Below, piece after piece: positions 1 to 6,664 of a stretch of 11,483 bases of DNA (the first letter of the stretch is position 1; the number at the start of each line of letters is the position of its first letter). The DNA is taken from positions 1 to 11,483 of the forward strand of contig QEUW01000251.1 in the NCBI GenBank assembly GCA_003577005.1, in the 5' to 3' direction. The DNA comes from Chloroflexota bacterium. Its GTDB lineage: Bacteria; Chloroflexota; Anaerolineae; Caldilineales; Caldilineaceae. Both the position numbers and the translations under genes were made by a program. The notes below the pieces were generated by a model, which made no database searches, was not told the origin of the DNA, and was given only the letters and a program-made list of their open reading frames with translations.

Positions 1-39
1 GAGAACGAGAACGAGAACGAGAACGAGTACGAGTACGAG
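1..39. repeat. Hexanucleotide tandem repeat (GAGAAC/GAGTAC), cut by the window edge
   Basis: Four GAGAAC units are followed by two GAGTAC units and a final GAG, an uninterrupted period of 6 from base 1. The array probably continues to the left of the window. It lies 35 bases beyond the stop codon of the lipoprotein gene, so it appears intergenic, although a coding region entering from the left cannot be excluded. The composition differs sharply from the neighbouring GC-rich coding sequence. Confidence 0.8.
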
Positions 40-74
40 CAGGTGAACGTTACATTCCTACTTCCTAACTTCTG

Positions 75-2087
75 CTACTGCGACGAAATATAGAACTGCT
101 CCGGGTGCTTGTTACCGGGGCTGCCGGGCGCCCATGGGCCAAGGATGCCGGTGGGCGGCACGTTGCGGAAGTTGTTCTTGAGCACGACCGGCATGGGTTG
201 GTCGCCGGCTGCGCCCAGAGTAAAGGGACCGTCCTCGATGTGGATGCGGATGGCCTCCCACACGATCTCGTGGCGCCGCTGTTCGTCCGGTTCGGCGATG
301 CCCTGGTCATAGAGCGCTTGCAGGCGGGCGGCGGGGCTGCCGGGTTCCGGCTCTTCGCCTTCGGCGCCGCCGGTCTGGCGCCACTTGCCCTGCAACGGCC
401 AGGCGCGGTTGTCGCGCAGCGGGAAGATCCAATCCGGGAAGGTCCAGATGTCCACCTCCGAGGCATGACAGTTGCGGAACATGTACTTGGCTTCGCGCTG
501 GCGCAGGTCCCAGTCGGGCTGGTTCATCAGGTTGTTGACGATAGCCTTGACGCCGACTTCTTCCAGGAAGTCTTTGAGCAACTCGTTGGATTCGATGGAG
601 ACAACCTCGCCACCCCAGTTACCCAGGTCGAGGATCAGCTCAAAGGGTTTGCCGCTGGGCAGGTCGCGCCAGCCGTCGCCGTCCTGATCCACCAGACCGG
701 CTGCATCGAGCCGCTGATTGGCCAGGTCCGGGTCATATTCGGCGTCCGCCTGTTGCCACTCCTCGAAGACCTGCTGACCTTCGGGGCTCTGGAAGTGCCA
801 GGATTGTGGGCTGATGGTGGCCTGTTGTGGCGTGCCGATGCCTTCCCACACCACATCGACCAGCCGCTGGCGGTTGATAGCCACCGAGACGCCCTTGCGG
901 AAGTTGACATCGCGTAATAGCGCGCGGATTTCGGCATCCATGTCAGGGTCCGAGCCGTCGCCCACATAGTCCTGGTTGATCAACCAGCAGGGCCAGCCGC
1001 CGGCGCCGTTCATCCAACCGTCGGCCAGGTAGTAGCCATTGGCGTCGGCCTGTTCGGCCAGGAAGGGCATGTTGCGCGGGTCATCGGTGGCGTCGCGGAA
1101 GGAGGCGTCATATTTGCCCTGCGAGAGATTGAGCAGACGGATTTCGGGGTCCTGCACCAGTTCGACATCGATGCGGTCGATGTAGGGCAACTGGTTGCCG
1201 GCGGTGTCCACCTTCCAGTAGAAGGGGTTGCGCACCAACACCCAGCGCTCGCCGGGCGTGTGCGATTCTACGTGCCAGGCAAAGAGCGTGGGGTGGTCTG
1301 GGTTCTCCCACCACTTGGCCGCCGCTTCGAGATCCTGGTAGGTGGCGCTCTCACTGTAATCAGGATGGAATTCAGAGAGATAGTGTTTGGGCTTCATCAG
1401 GGGTTCCCACTCCCAGAAGCCCTGGGCCAGGATATAGGGCGTCACCCACTGTGGCCGATCCCACGTCATGACCATGGTGTAGTCATCGGGGAACTCCACA
1501 TCCATAGGCGCCCCATCGGACTTGAAGCCCCACCAGGGCACCTGTACGACCCTGTAATCCTCGTTCTTGGCGATGTCTTCCCACCAGAACTGTAGATCGG
1601 CGGTGGTGAAGGGTTCGCCATCTGACCACTTGACGCCCTCGCGGAAGTGCAAAGTAAACTGGGTGCCATCATCCGACCATTCATAGGATTTGGCCAACCC
1701 CGGCTCATAGCCATCGTAGTCATCCTTCCAGCGGATGGGCGGGTCGTACAAGATCATCTTGATGTTGTTCATTTCGGGGCTGGCGGTGGCGATGCGCCAG
1801 GTGCCGCCATACTCGCCCACTTGCTCATAAGGCGTGACGACCTCAAGATCCTTGGGCAGGCGCTCATCCACCGCAGGGAGTGAACCTGCCGCAACCAGAT
1901 CGGCCAGCATGGGCGCCTCGCTGTATTGCGATGGCGGCGCGGCCGGCGCCTCTTGGGCAGCGGGGGCTTGCTCGGCGGGGGCTTGTGCGGCGGGGGCTTC
2001 GGCGGGAGCGGCCGGCGCGCCACCGCCACAGGCGGCGAGCAGCAATGCCAGTACAACAAGCCAGTATAGGAACCTGTACTTCTGCAT
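75..2087 (-). CDS. ABC transporter substrate-binding lipoprotein, family 5 (SBP_bac_5; peptide/oligopeptide type)
   Basis: The protein is about 670 aa and is predicted to be an extracytoplasmic lipoprotein that captures peptides or related solutes and delivers them to an ABC permease. Seen: a basic, hydrophobic signal peptide ending in a lipobox (LLLAAC, lipidated Cys about residue 20), then a low-complexity Ala/Pro/Gln/Glu linker to about residue 55 tethering the binding domain. The body has the usual family 5 pattern: a block near residue 145 (REGVKWSDGEPFTTADL), an NPFYWKVD block near residue 285, and an EF-hand-like DQDGDGWRD loop near residue 466, typical of this family. Start choice: an AGGAGG Shine-Dalgarno abuts the first ATG (2093) with no spacing, whereas the second ATG (2087) has 6 bases, so 2087 is preferred. 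No permease or ATPase gene is visible; they may lie left of the window. The substrate cannot be read from the sequence. Confidence 0.95.
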   Translation of the reverse strand: MQKYRFLYWLVVLALLLAACGGGAPAAPAEAPAAQAPAEQAPAAQEAPAAPPSQYSEAPMLADLVAAGSLPAVDERLPKDLEVVTPYEQVGEYGGTWRIATASPEMNNIKMILYDPPIRWKDDYDGYEPGLAKSYEWSDDGTQFTLHFREGVKWSDGEPFTTADLQFWWEDIAKNEDYRVVQVPWWGFKSDGAPMDVEFPDDYTMVMTWDRPQWVTPYILAQGFWEWEPLMKPKHYLSEFHPDYSESATYQDLEAAAKWWENPDHPTLFAWHVESHTPGERWVLVRNPFYWKVDTAGNQLPYIDRIDVELVQDPEIRLLNLSQGKYDASFRDATDDPRNMPFLAEQADANGYYLADGWMNGAGGWPCWLINQDYVGDGSDPDMDAEIRALLRDVNFRKGVSVAINRQRLVDVVWEGIGTPQQATISPQSWHFQSPEGQQVFEEWQQADAEYDPDLANQRLDAAGLVDQDGDGWRDLPSGKPFELILDLGNWGGEVVSIESNELLKDFLEEVGVKAIVNNLMNQPDWDLRQREAKYMFRNCHASEVDIWTFPDWIFPLRDNRAWPLQGKWRQTGGAEGEEPEPGSPAARLQALYDQGIAEPDEQRRHEIVWEAIRIHIEDGPFTLGAAGDQPMPVVLKNNFRNVPPTGILGPWAPGSPGNKHPEQFYISSQ

Positions 2088-2124
2088 GTACATCCTCCTT
2101 TGTAGAATGTATGACTATAGATGG

Positions 2125-2146
2125 GCTGGTTCGATCATGAACCGGC
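2125..2146. promoter_or_regulatory. Inverted repeat, candidate operator upstream of the lipoprotein gene
   Basis: Two 8-base arms (GCTGGTTC and GAACCGGC, one mismatch) flank the 6-base centre GATCAT. The repeat lies 38 bases upstream of the preferred start, overlapping a weak minus-strand promoter match (TTCATG at 2141-2136, 16 bases, TATAGT at 2119-2114), or in the leader if transcription starts at the extended -10 near 2171. Either position would suit a repressor site. The regulator is unknown. Confidence 0.35.
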
Positions 2147-2170
2147 TCACCAGCGCACACGAGAGAAAAT

Positions 2171-2179
2171 GTTATAGCA
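2171..2179 (-). promoter_or_regulatory. Candidate extended -10 promoter for the lipoprotein gene
   Basis: Read on the minus strand, the sequence is TGCTATAAC, an extended -10 (TGn) with a 5/6 match to TATAAT. No good -35 is seen at 16-18 bases, which extended -10 promoters can do without. Transcription would begin near 2164 and give a leader of about 75 bases that includes the palindrome at 2125-2146 and the Shine-Dalgarno. A competing, weaker -10 is TATAGT at 2119-2114. Confidence 0.35.
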
Positions 2180-2273
2180 AGAAGTGGGAGGCCGGGGAGC
2201 GGAAGATGCTGTTGGCAATCGCCTGGCGCGTGTACCTCCTAACGATTGAGTGAATGGTTATATATGCTGGGAT

Positions 2274-2288
2274 ACGGCGAAACGCCGT
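2274..2288. repeat. Small perfect hairpin in the divergent intergenic region
   Basis: A 6-bp perfect stem (ACGGCG/CGCCGT) closes a three-base AAA loop. No U-tract follows and no gene ends here, so it is not a normal terminator. Apart from this hairpin I see nothing convincing in 2180-2420; reading frames there have no recognisable family or ribosome binding site. Confidence 0.4.
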
Positions 2289-2420
2289 GGAGTACACTAT
2301 TCTACTTTCGAGAACTACGTCTACTGTGGGATGCAGCCAGTATAGATCAGAATGCAACCGGTTGTCAAGTAGTACGAGGCGCCGCGGGTGCGTCCAGGAT
2401 TGGGGGCGGCTTGCCCCGGC

Positions 2421-2492
2421 CCCGCATTCCGGGAAAGGGCCGCCGTCGCGGTGAATGATCAGAAACTTTCCGGCCCTTTCCCGGAATGCGGG
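2421..2492. repeat. Perfect 22-bp inverted repeat with 28-base spacer (REP/MITE-like)
   Basis: Bases 2421-2442 and 2471-2492 are exact reverse complements over 22 bases (core CATTCCGGGAAAGGGCC), separated by 28 unpaired bases. The element lies between two divergently transcribed genes, so it cannot be the terminator of either. A perfect match of this length points to a recent or maintained palindromic element such as a REP/MITE-type unit, or to a structured DNA site. No target-site duplication is obvious. A GGGGC/GCCCC pair just outside (about 2403-2416) could add structure on the left. Confidence 0.75.
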
Positions 2493-2521
2493 TTTGCAAA
2501 TTGCGGACACACCCAGGTGTC

Positions 2522-2652
2522 AGGGCTATTTTATGTTGCAGACAACGACATTGCCAGCCAATTTGTTGCAGAGGCGATGCAAGATCGAATCTGGTTGTCC
2601 TCATGCATAACTCATTGCATGGTCGTGAGTGTTTGCAACATGAAATAGCTCT
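2522..2652. mobile_element. MITE-like element with 23-bp imperfect terminal inverted repeats
   Basis: Bases 2522-2544 and the reverse complement of 2630-2652 match at 20 of 23 positions (shared core GCTATTT-ATGTTGCA-ACA), bounding a non-coding 131-base segment. After a 3-base offset the similarity continues weakly inward (ACGAC). The interior has another copy of TGTTGCAGA (2564-2572) and a CATGCA/TGCATG hairpin (2602-2621). Size, terminal repeats and lack of coding potential fit a miniature inverted-repeat element. I see no clear target-site duplication. The alternative is a cluster of regulator sites built on TGTTGCA, since it ends 22 bases before the -35 of the next promoter. Confidence 0.5.
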
Positions 2653-2674
2653 ACCCCCCTCGTTCTCTCCTTTA

Positions 2675-2703
2675 TTGACAGCGGTCTGATCCCCTGGTAG
2701 AAT
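2675..2703 (+). promoter_or_regulatory. Near-consensus sigma-70 promoter for the UbiA-family gene
   Basis: A perfect TTGACA (2675-2680) is followed by exactly 17 bases and TAGAAT (2698-2703, 5/6 match). Predicted transcription start is near 2710, giving a leader of about 55 bases that ends in a GGAGGA Shine-Dalgarno (2752-2757), 7 bases before the GTG start. Confidence 0.8.
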
Positions 2704-2764
2704 AGCGGCACGATAGACAGCGAGCATTGTTGACAACACCAGACATTTTGGGGAGGAAGCGACC

Positions 2765-3817
2765 GTGCCAGGACGAGACCAACACATCGCCTCGACACAG
2801 CCGATCAGCCCATTGGGCGTTGGGTCGCTGGCAGCGTTGCAGGCGCGCGAAGCACAGCGCCGTCTGCAACTGCGCAAGCTGCTGATGCGCTCTCCACGCA
2901 CGGTGGTCGATGTGCTGGCGCGCCTGACGCGCTTTTCCGCGGCTGTAACTCTGACGATACCGGTTCTTTGTGGGGCAGCGGTGGCGTTGTGGGAGGGCGG
3001 CCAGCTTCATAGCCTGGCTCTGGCATTGAATCTGATTGCGACCTTTGCATTGCTATTGGGTATCCATGCGCTGGCTGAATATCGTGATTACCGGCGGGCC
3101 ATCGCCGCCCATGCAACCAACGATACGGAGCCGTTGGCAACCGGCTACGGCTTGTTGGCGCGAGGCTTGGTCGAACCGGACATTGCGCTAAACCTAGGTC
3201 ACATCTTGTTGCTGATCAGCGCGCTCTGTGGTCTCTGGTTGCCCATTATGAGTGGTTGGCCGCCGCTCTTTTTTGCCGGGTTGAGTGTGCTGCTTGTCTA
3301 CTTCTATGTGAATCCGCCGCTGGAACTTGCCGGACGCGGGTGGGGTGTGGGTGAGGCCGCGATCTTTGTCGGCTATGGGCTGCTGCAAACGATCAACAGC
3401 TATTATGTACAGAGCCAGAATATCAGTTGGCTGGCGCTGCTTGTCTGTGTTCCCCTGGGTCTACTCTGTGTGCTTCTGTACCACAATTACAATTTACTTT
3501 TTGAGCGCCGCGACTGGCTTATGCGGAAGCGCACCCTTGCCGTGGAATTGGGCCCATTGCGGGCATTGGACTTTAGCGCCTTCTTGACAGTCGCCGTCCA
3601 TATCGCCATCGTTGCGATTGTCAGTCTGGCAAAACTGCCCTTTGCGGCGCTGGTGACACTGGCTGCGCTTCCCATTGCTCTGGGCGCCTTTGCCCGCATC
3701 GACCGCGAGCGGTTGGTGGCTGAAGATCTGTTTCAGGTTTACAAGGCTGGCGTGGCCGCAACGTTCTGGATCGGATTCCTCTTTTGCGCCGCCCTGGTGA
3801 CAGCAACGCTCTGGTAG
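2765..3817 (+). CDS. UbiA/MenA-like prenyltransferase family membrane protein with altered first metal motif
   Basis: This 350-aa integral membrane protein has about 8-9 hydrophobic helices after a soluble, basic N-terminus (about residues 1-55). UbiA-superfamily enzymes attach a polyprenyl chain to an aromatic or other acceptor; MenA does this in menaquinone synthesis. Family signs: Y-x3-P-x2-L-x2-RG-x-G-x-GE followed by FVGYG near residues 181-205, and NYNLLFERRDWLMRKRTLAV near residue 241, which resembles the second MenA motif (NN-RD-x3-D-x3-GKRTLAV-LG). The first Asp-rich motif (usually ND-x2-D-x3-G-x-D) is replaced by LAEYRDYRR near residue 103, and the second motif lacks its usual spacing of acids, so activity or substrate may differ. 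The GTG start is set by GGAGGA 7 bases upstream. The next gene follows 36 bases downstream and is probably cotranscribed. Confidence 0.8.
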   Translation: MPGRDQHIASTQPISPLGVGSLAALQAREAQRRLQLRKLLMRSPRTVVDVLARLTRFSAAVTLTIPVLCGAAVALWEGGQLHSLALALNLIATFALLLGIHALAEYRDYRRAIAAHATNDTEPLATGYGLLARGLVEPDIALNLGHILLLISALCGLWLPIMSGWPPLFFAGLSVLLVYFYVNPPLELAGRGWGVGEAAIFVGYGLLQTINSYYVQSQNISWLALLVCVPLGLLCVLLYHNYNLLFERRDWLMRKRTLAVELGPLRALDFSAFLTVAVHIAIVAIVSLAKLPFAALVTLAALPIALGAFARIDRERLVAEDLFQVYKAGVAATFWIGFLFCAALVTATLW

Positions 3818-3853
3818 CAATCAGCTCAATAGTTCGCCCGGCCAGAGGGGCAG

Positions 3854-4381
3854 ATGCGCCCGTTGACGCCACTCACCCGTCCTGAATTCTACCGTCTCAC
3901 TGAACGTTGCCGTGAATATGCCTTTGAGCTGGCGCGTTACGAGCAGGCGCGCGTCGATCTGGCCCAGTGTCACCACTTTAACGCCTGGCTGCCGGAACTC
4001 AAATCGTATGATCTACTGGAGCCGGCGTTGCGCTCGATGAAGCCGGCGCGACCGATAGCCCGCTGGCAGATGATGGTGTTAGCCGGCGTGGTGGGCTTTT
4101 TCATCTTGCTCTATCTCTCCGCCAGCAGTATACGGACGGCCGGCTTTTCCTACACCCTGTTTTTCTCTCTCCTGCTCCTCTATTTCGTCCCCGAACGGGT
4201 TTACGGTACAACCATCGAATTGCTCGAAGGCAAGCTGCTGCGCATCGTCGATACGCTCGACCAATTGCTGGTCAATGGGGACCTGGGTTTTTCTGAAGCC
4301 GCCTTTTTTCAGGCCAAGGAAAATCTGGAGGCTGCGCGCCGCGAACTGCGCCAACAGATCGACCTGGCGCACCGGTACTGA
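3854..4381 (+). CDS. Uncharacterised two-TM membrane protein with charged helical ends
   Basis: I do not recognise this 175-aa protein. It has a charged N-terminal helix (about residues 10-65, rich in Glu/Arg/Tyr), two closely spaced hydrophobic helices (about 72-90 and 98-113) forming a hairpin, and a C-terminal region (about 118-172) with heptad-like Leu/Ile and many Glu/Arg, which could be a coiled coil. The topology suggests both ends are on the cytoplasmic face. It follows the UbiA-family gene by 36 bases on the same strand with no promoter in between, so a shared transcript is likely. Ribosome binding is weak: GAGGGG only 3 bases before the ATG. Its stop is 12 bases from the stop of the convergent GT-C gene. 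Function unknown; a partner or scaffold for the prenyltransferase-like protein is a guess. Confidence 0.75.
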   Translation: MRPLTPLTRPEFYRLTERCREYAFELARYEQARVDLAQCHHFNAWLPELKSYDLLEPALRSMKPARPIARWQMMVLAGVVGFFILLYLSASSIRTAGFSYTLFFSLLLLYFVPERVYGTTIELLEGKLLRIVDTLDQLLVNGDLGFSEAAFFQAKENLEAARRELRQQIDLAHRY

Positions 4382-4393
4382 GCGTGTGGCGTT

Positions 4394-6400
4394 CTATTCA
4401 CTGTTGAGCGGGAAAACGAGCGGAGGCGCCAGCTGCGTCAGGTCTGCTGGCGTGTACATGGCTACCAGCAATTCCGTAGCTCTTTGACCGGGTGGCAGCG
4501 CAAGCTGGTGCCGGTCTACCAGCACTTCGCCCGGCTTCCACAGCGAGGTTGGGTAGTAGACGCCGCCCGGTGGCCCATCATCTTGGGCTATTTTCTCGCC
4601 CTGGGCGTCAAAGAGTTGGATGGTTGTCGTGTAGTCATCGTCTGGGGACGATACCGCCGACCAGTATAGGGTGATTGTCGCCGTGTTGCCCGCTTCGGTC
4701 CAGTCGTAGCCCAGCAGGCGCAGCGGGCCGTACGCGGTATCGACAGGCTTTGCCGGTGGGCGACCCGCCGCCAATCCATCTACGCGAACAAGCGGGTCGT
4801 TTGCCGGCGCGAGGGCAAATTTTGCCTCCAGCCCCGGCATGGGTTTGATGAGATAGATAGGCCGGTCACCCCCCCGCTGGAGCGCTGTCTCCACCGTCGC
4901 ACCGATGTCGGCAAACTCCGCCTCCGGCTTGATCAGTGGGAAGAGGCCGGTCAGACCAGTCGCCTGCCCTTCCACCCACTGGATATAGAAGAGCGGCGCG
5001 ATCTCGTTGCGATCATTGCTGACCAGGATCGCATCGCTGGGTGGCGCTGCGGCCAGGATGGTTGCCCACATCCGGCGAGCACCGGTCGCAGTCGATTGAT
5101 CCAGCCGGGGATAGTAATCGCGGACGAGCCAGATTGGCAGGATGAAGCAGGCAAGCGCCAACCAAAAGCCGAGAGAAGGGGCGGTAGGCGGCGGGCGGCG
5201 AGTGTCTGCCTTGGTTGTCGCCTGGGCTGGCGCCGGCGCCAGCATGTTGGCAATCGCGTGTACGGCAAAACCACACCAGACCGCACCCATCAAGTAGAGC
5301 GGGATATAGTAGACCAGAATATCCCCAATGGCGTAGAAGAGATTGAAGAATTGTTGCAGGATGGCCGTGCCAGCGGTCAGCACCAGCAATGTCCAGTTGC
5401 GGCGTTGCCACAACCCGGCAAGCCCGACTGCCATCAACACCAGCCCCACCCAGGTGAAATGAATCCTCCACAGCGTCCACGCCAGCCCTGCGTTCGCCAA
5501 TGCCTGGGCTGGCGAATAAAAGCCAACCGAAATGGAGCGCCCAGTGATAAAATCAACAAAACCCCCCCAGTTGTTTTGGTAGAGCGCCAACGTCTCCCCG
5601 TTCAGCCGCTGGTGATACCAGGGCGACGCATCCGGCCCGCTGCGCAGCGGGATGTAGAGATAGAGCGCCAGCGGCAACAAGCCGGCGAGCGCCATCGTAG
5701 CGACTGTGCGCCAGCAGCGCCACCAGTTCCGCGCTAGCAGTGTCAACGCCACCAGCAGACCGGGCACGATCAGCAGCGTCATGGCGTGATGGGTCAGCGA
5801 CAGGCCCACAACGAGGGCAAGCAGAGCCAATGAGCGGCGCGCTGCTGGCGAGATTGGATGAGATTGGGAGATTGAGAGATTGGAGGCTGGCACTGCTGCA
5901 TTGCCAGCAGCGTCGCCCGGCCTTCCCAGCTCCACGCTCTGAAAAGCCGCCAGGATCAGTATGATAAAGAGCGCATGGAGCGTGTAGACTTCGGCGATCA
6001 GACTCTGACTCCAAAACGTGGGGTTGGCCGCCAGAATGGCCGCACTAAAGAGCGCTCCTACACGGCGTGTTGTGTCGTTCCCTGGAAGCCAGCGACGCAT
6101 GATAAGAAAGAGCAGCGTTACAGTTGCAGCGCCGACCAGTGCGCTAAAGACGTTGAGCGCCGTCGCTGGCGCAACGCCAATCAATGCCAACAGACGCTGC
6201 CACACCCCGCCGGCCAGGAGGTAGAGCGGATAGCCCGTGGGGTGGGCCAGCCCAAAACGCCACGCTGCGGTCTGAAATTCGCCGGGGTCGCCGTCCAGCA
6301 GACCAGGCGCCAGCGTACGCAGGTAGAGGGCCAGCGCCAGGGCAAAGAGCAGCCAGGCAATTTGGCGGTCGGTGCGATTCATTGCGTTAAATTTGACCAT
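4394..6400 (-). CDS. DUF2723 (TMEM260-like) GT-C membrane glycosyltransferase
   Basis: This 668-aa protein has a multi-helix GT-C core and a large extracytoplasmic C-terminus. The DUF2723 signature is clear: GDPGEF (residues 37-42) in the first external loop, with the acidic residues GT-C enzymes use for catalysis, then HPTGYPLY (53-60). About 10-11 hydrophobic helices follow to about residue 430. Next comes a soluble part with SNDRNEIAPLFYIQW. A C-terminal beta module (about 562-668, GYDW, TLYW, DDGPPGG, PTSLWKPGE) is of a kind often attached to chloroflexal membrane glycosyltransferases. The human DUF2723 member TMEM260 is a protein O-mannosyltransferase; transfer of hexose from polyprenyl phosphate is inferred here. 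An in-frame repeat-derived loop lies near residues 172-184. ATG 6400 is preferred over ATG 6382 because only the former has AAGG about 7 bases upstream. Confidence 0.88.
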   Translation of the reverse strand: MVKFNAMNRTDRQIAWLLFALALALYLRTLAPGLLDGDPGEFQTAAWRFGLAHPTGYPLYLLAGGVWQRLLALIGVAPATALNVFSALVGAATVTLLFLIMRRWLPGNDTTRRVGALFSAAILAANPTFWSQSLIAEVYTLHALFIILILAAFQSVELGRPGDAAGNAAVPASNLSISQSHPISPAARRSLALLALVVGLSLTHHAMTLLIVPGLLVALTLLARNWWRCWRTVATMALAGLLPLALYLYIPLRSGPDASPWYHQRLNGETLALYQNNWGGFVDFITGRSISVGFYSPAQALANAGLAWTLWRIHFTWVGLVLMAVGLAGLWQRRNWTLLVLTAGTAILQQFFNLFYAIGDILVYYIPLYLMGAVWCGFAVHAIANMLAPAPAQATTKADTRRPPPTAPSLGFWLALACFILPIWLVRDYYPRLDQSTATGARRMWATILAAAPPSDAILVSNDRNEIAPLFYIQWVEGQATGLTGLFPLIKPEAEFADIGATVETALQRGGDRPIYLIKPMPGLEAKFALAPANDPLVRVDGLAAGRPPAKPVDTAYGPLRLLGYDWTEAGNTATITLYWSAVSSPDDDYTTTIQLFDAQGEKIAQDDGPPGGVYYPTSLWKPGEVLVDRHQLALPPGQRATELLVAMYTPADLTQLAPPLVFPLNSE
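5850..5885. repeat. In-gene tandem repeat of GAGATTGG units
   Basis: Four units of GAGATTGG or GAGATTGA begin at 5850, 5860, 5868 and 5876 inside the DUF2723 gene. They keep its frame and encode a Ser/Ile/Pro/Gln-rich stretch in the loop between two hydrophobic helices (about residues 172-184). The A/T- and purine-biased composition stands out from the GC-rich gene. A related AGACTGG array occurs in the other GT-C gene at 8941-8963. Confidence 0.75.
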
Positions 6401-6410
6401 CGAGCCGCCT

Positions 6411-6424
6411 TGAACTAAAGTTCA
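6411..6424. promoter_or_regulatory. Small inverted repeat at the start of the DUF2723 gene, candidate operator
   Basis: TGAAC, a TAAA centre and GTTCA form a perfect 5-bp inverted repeat. GCC and GGC flank it and extend the pairing with one bulged base. It lies about 10 bases upstream of the ATG at 6400, where a minus-strand promoter or leader would be. I see no strong promoter match here. Confidence 0.25.
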
Positions 6425-6500
6425 GGCTCACAGCGAAAGCCCGGGTTAACAGGTTGATGTTGCGCCCAGTAAAGAAGGTCCATGCATATGAGCAGCGCCG

Positions 6501-6552
6501 TCGCCCTGCTAGGGCGATCTACGAGGTGGCAGAGATATCCGGCTAGAAGCCG
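6501..6552. repeat. Two adjacent hairpins in the divergent intergenic region
   Basis: The first hairpin has a perfect 7-bp stem (TCGCCCT 6501-6507, AGGGCGA 6511-6517) with a 3-base loop. The second has a 5-bp stem (CGGCT 6540-6544, AGCCG 6548-6552) with a 3-base loop. They lie between the divergent DUF2723 and mannosyltransferase genes, too far from any stop codon to act as ordinary terminators. A role as operator or leader structure is possible but unproven. Confidence 0.4.
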
Positions 6553-6664
6553 AACCTGGGGTACCGATACAATTTGTTAAAGCTCATGAAGCAGACCTAC
6601 GATTGTTGTCGAAGGCTGGGTGATCGATAAAACTTGTGGCCCACCCTCTACGGATACCAGGTGC

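Noticed and set aside
105..917. 270-residue plus-strand open frame
   Set aside because: It is antisense to the lipoprotein gene, which has a signal peptide, lipobox, family motifs and a Shine-Dalgarno; this frame has no recognisable domain.
2421..2492. Rho-independent terminator
   Set aside because: The flanking genes diverge from this region, the 28-base loop is long and no U-tract follows.
2365..2901. 178-residue minus-strand open frame across the intergenic region
   Set aside because: It runs through the inverted repeat, the MITE-like element and the UbiA-like promoter and start; composition is Arg/Cys-rich with no domain or ribosome site.
5096..5737. 213-residue plus-strand open frame
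   Set aside because: It lies inside the DUF2723 gene in antisense, is highly charged, and has no start signals.
6401..6664. tRNA or small RNA gene
   Set aside because: The short stems do not form a cloverleaf, and no promoter plus terminator pair frames them.
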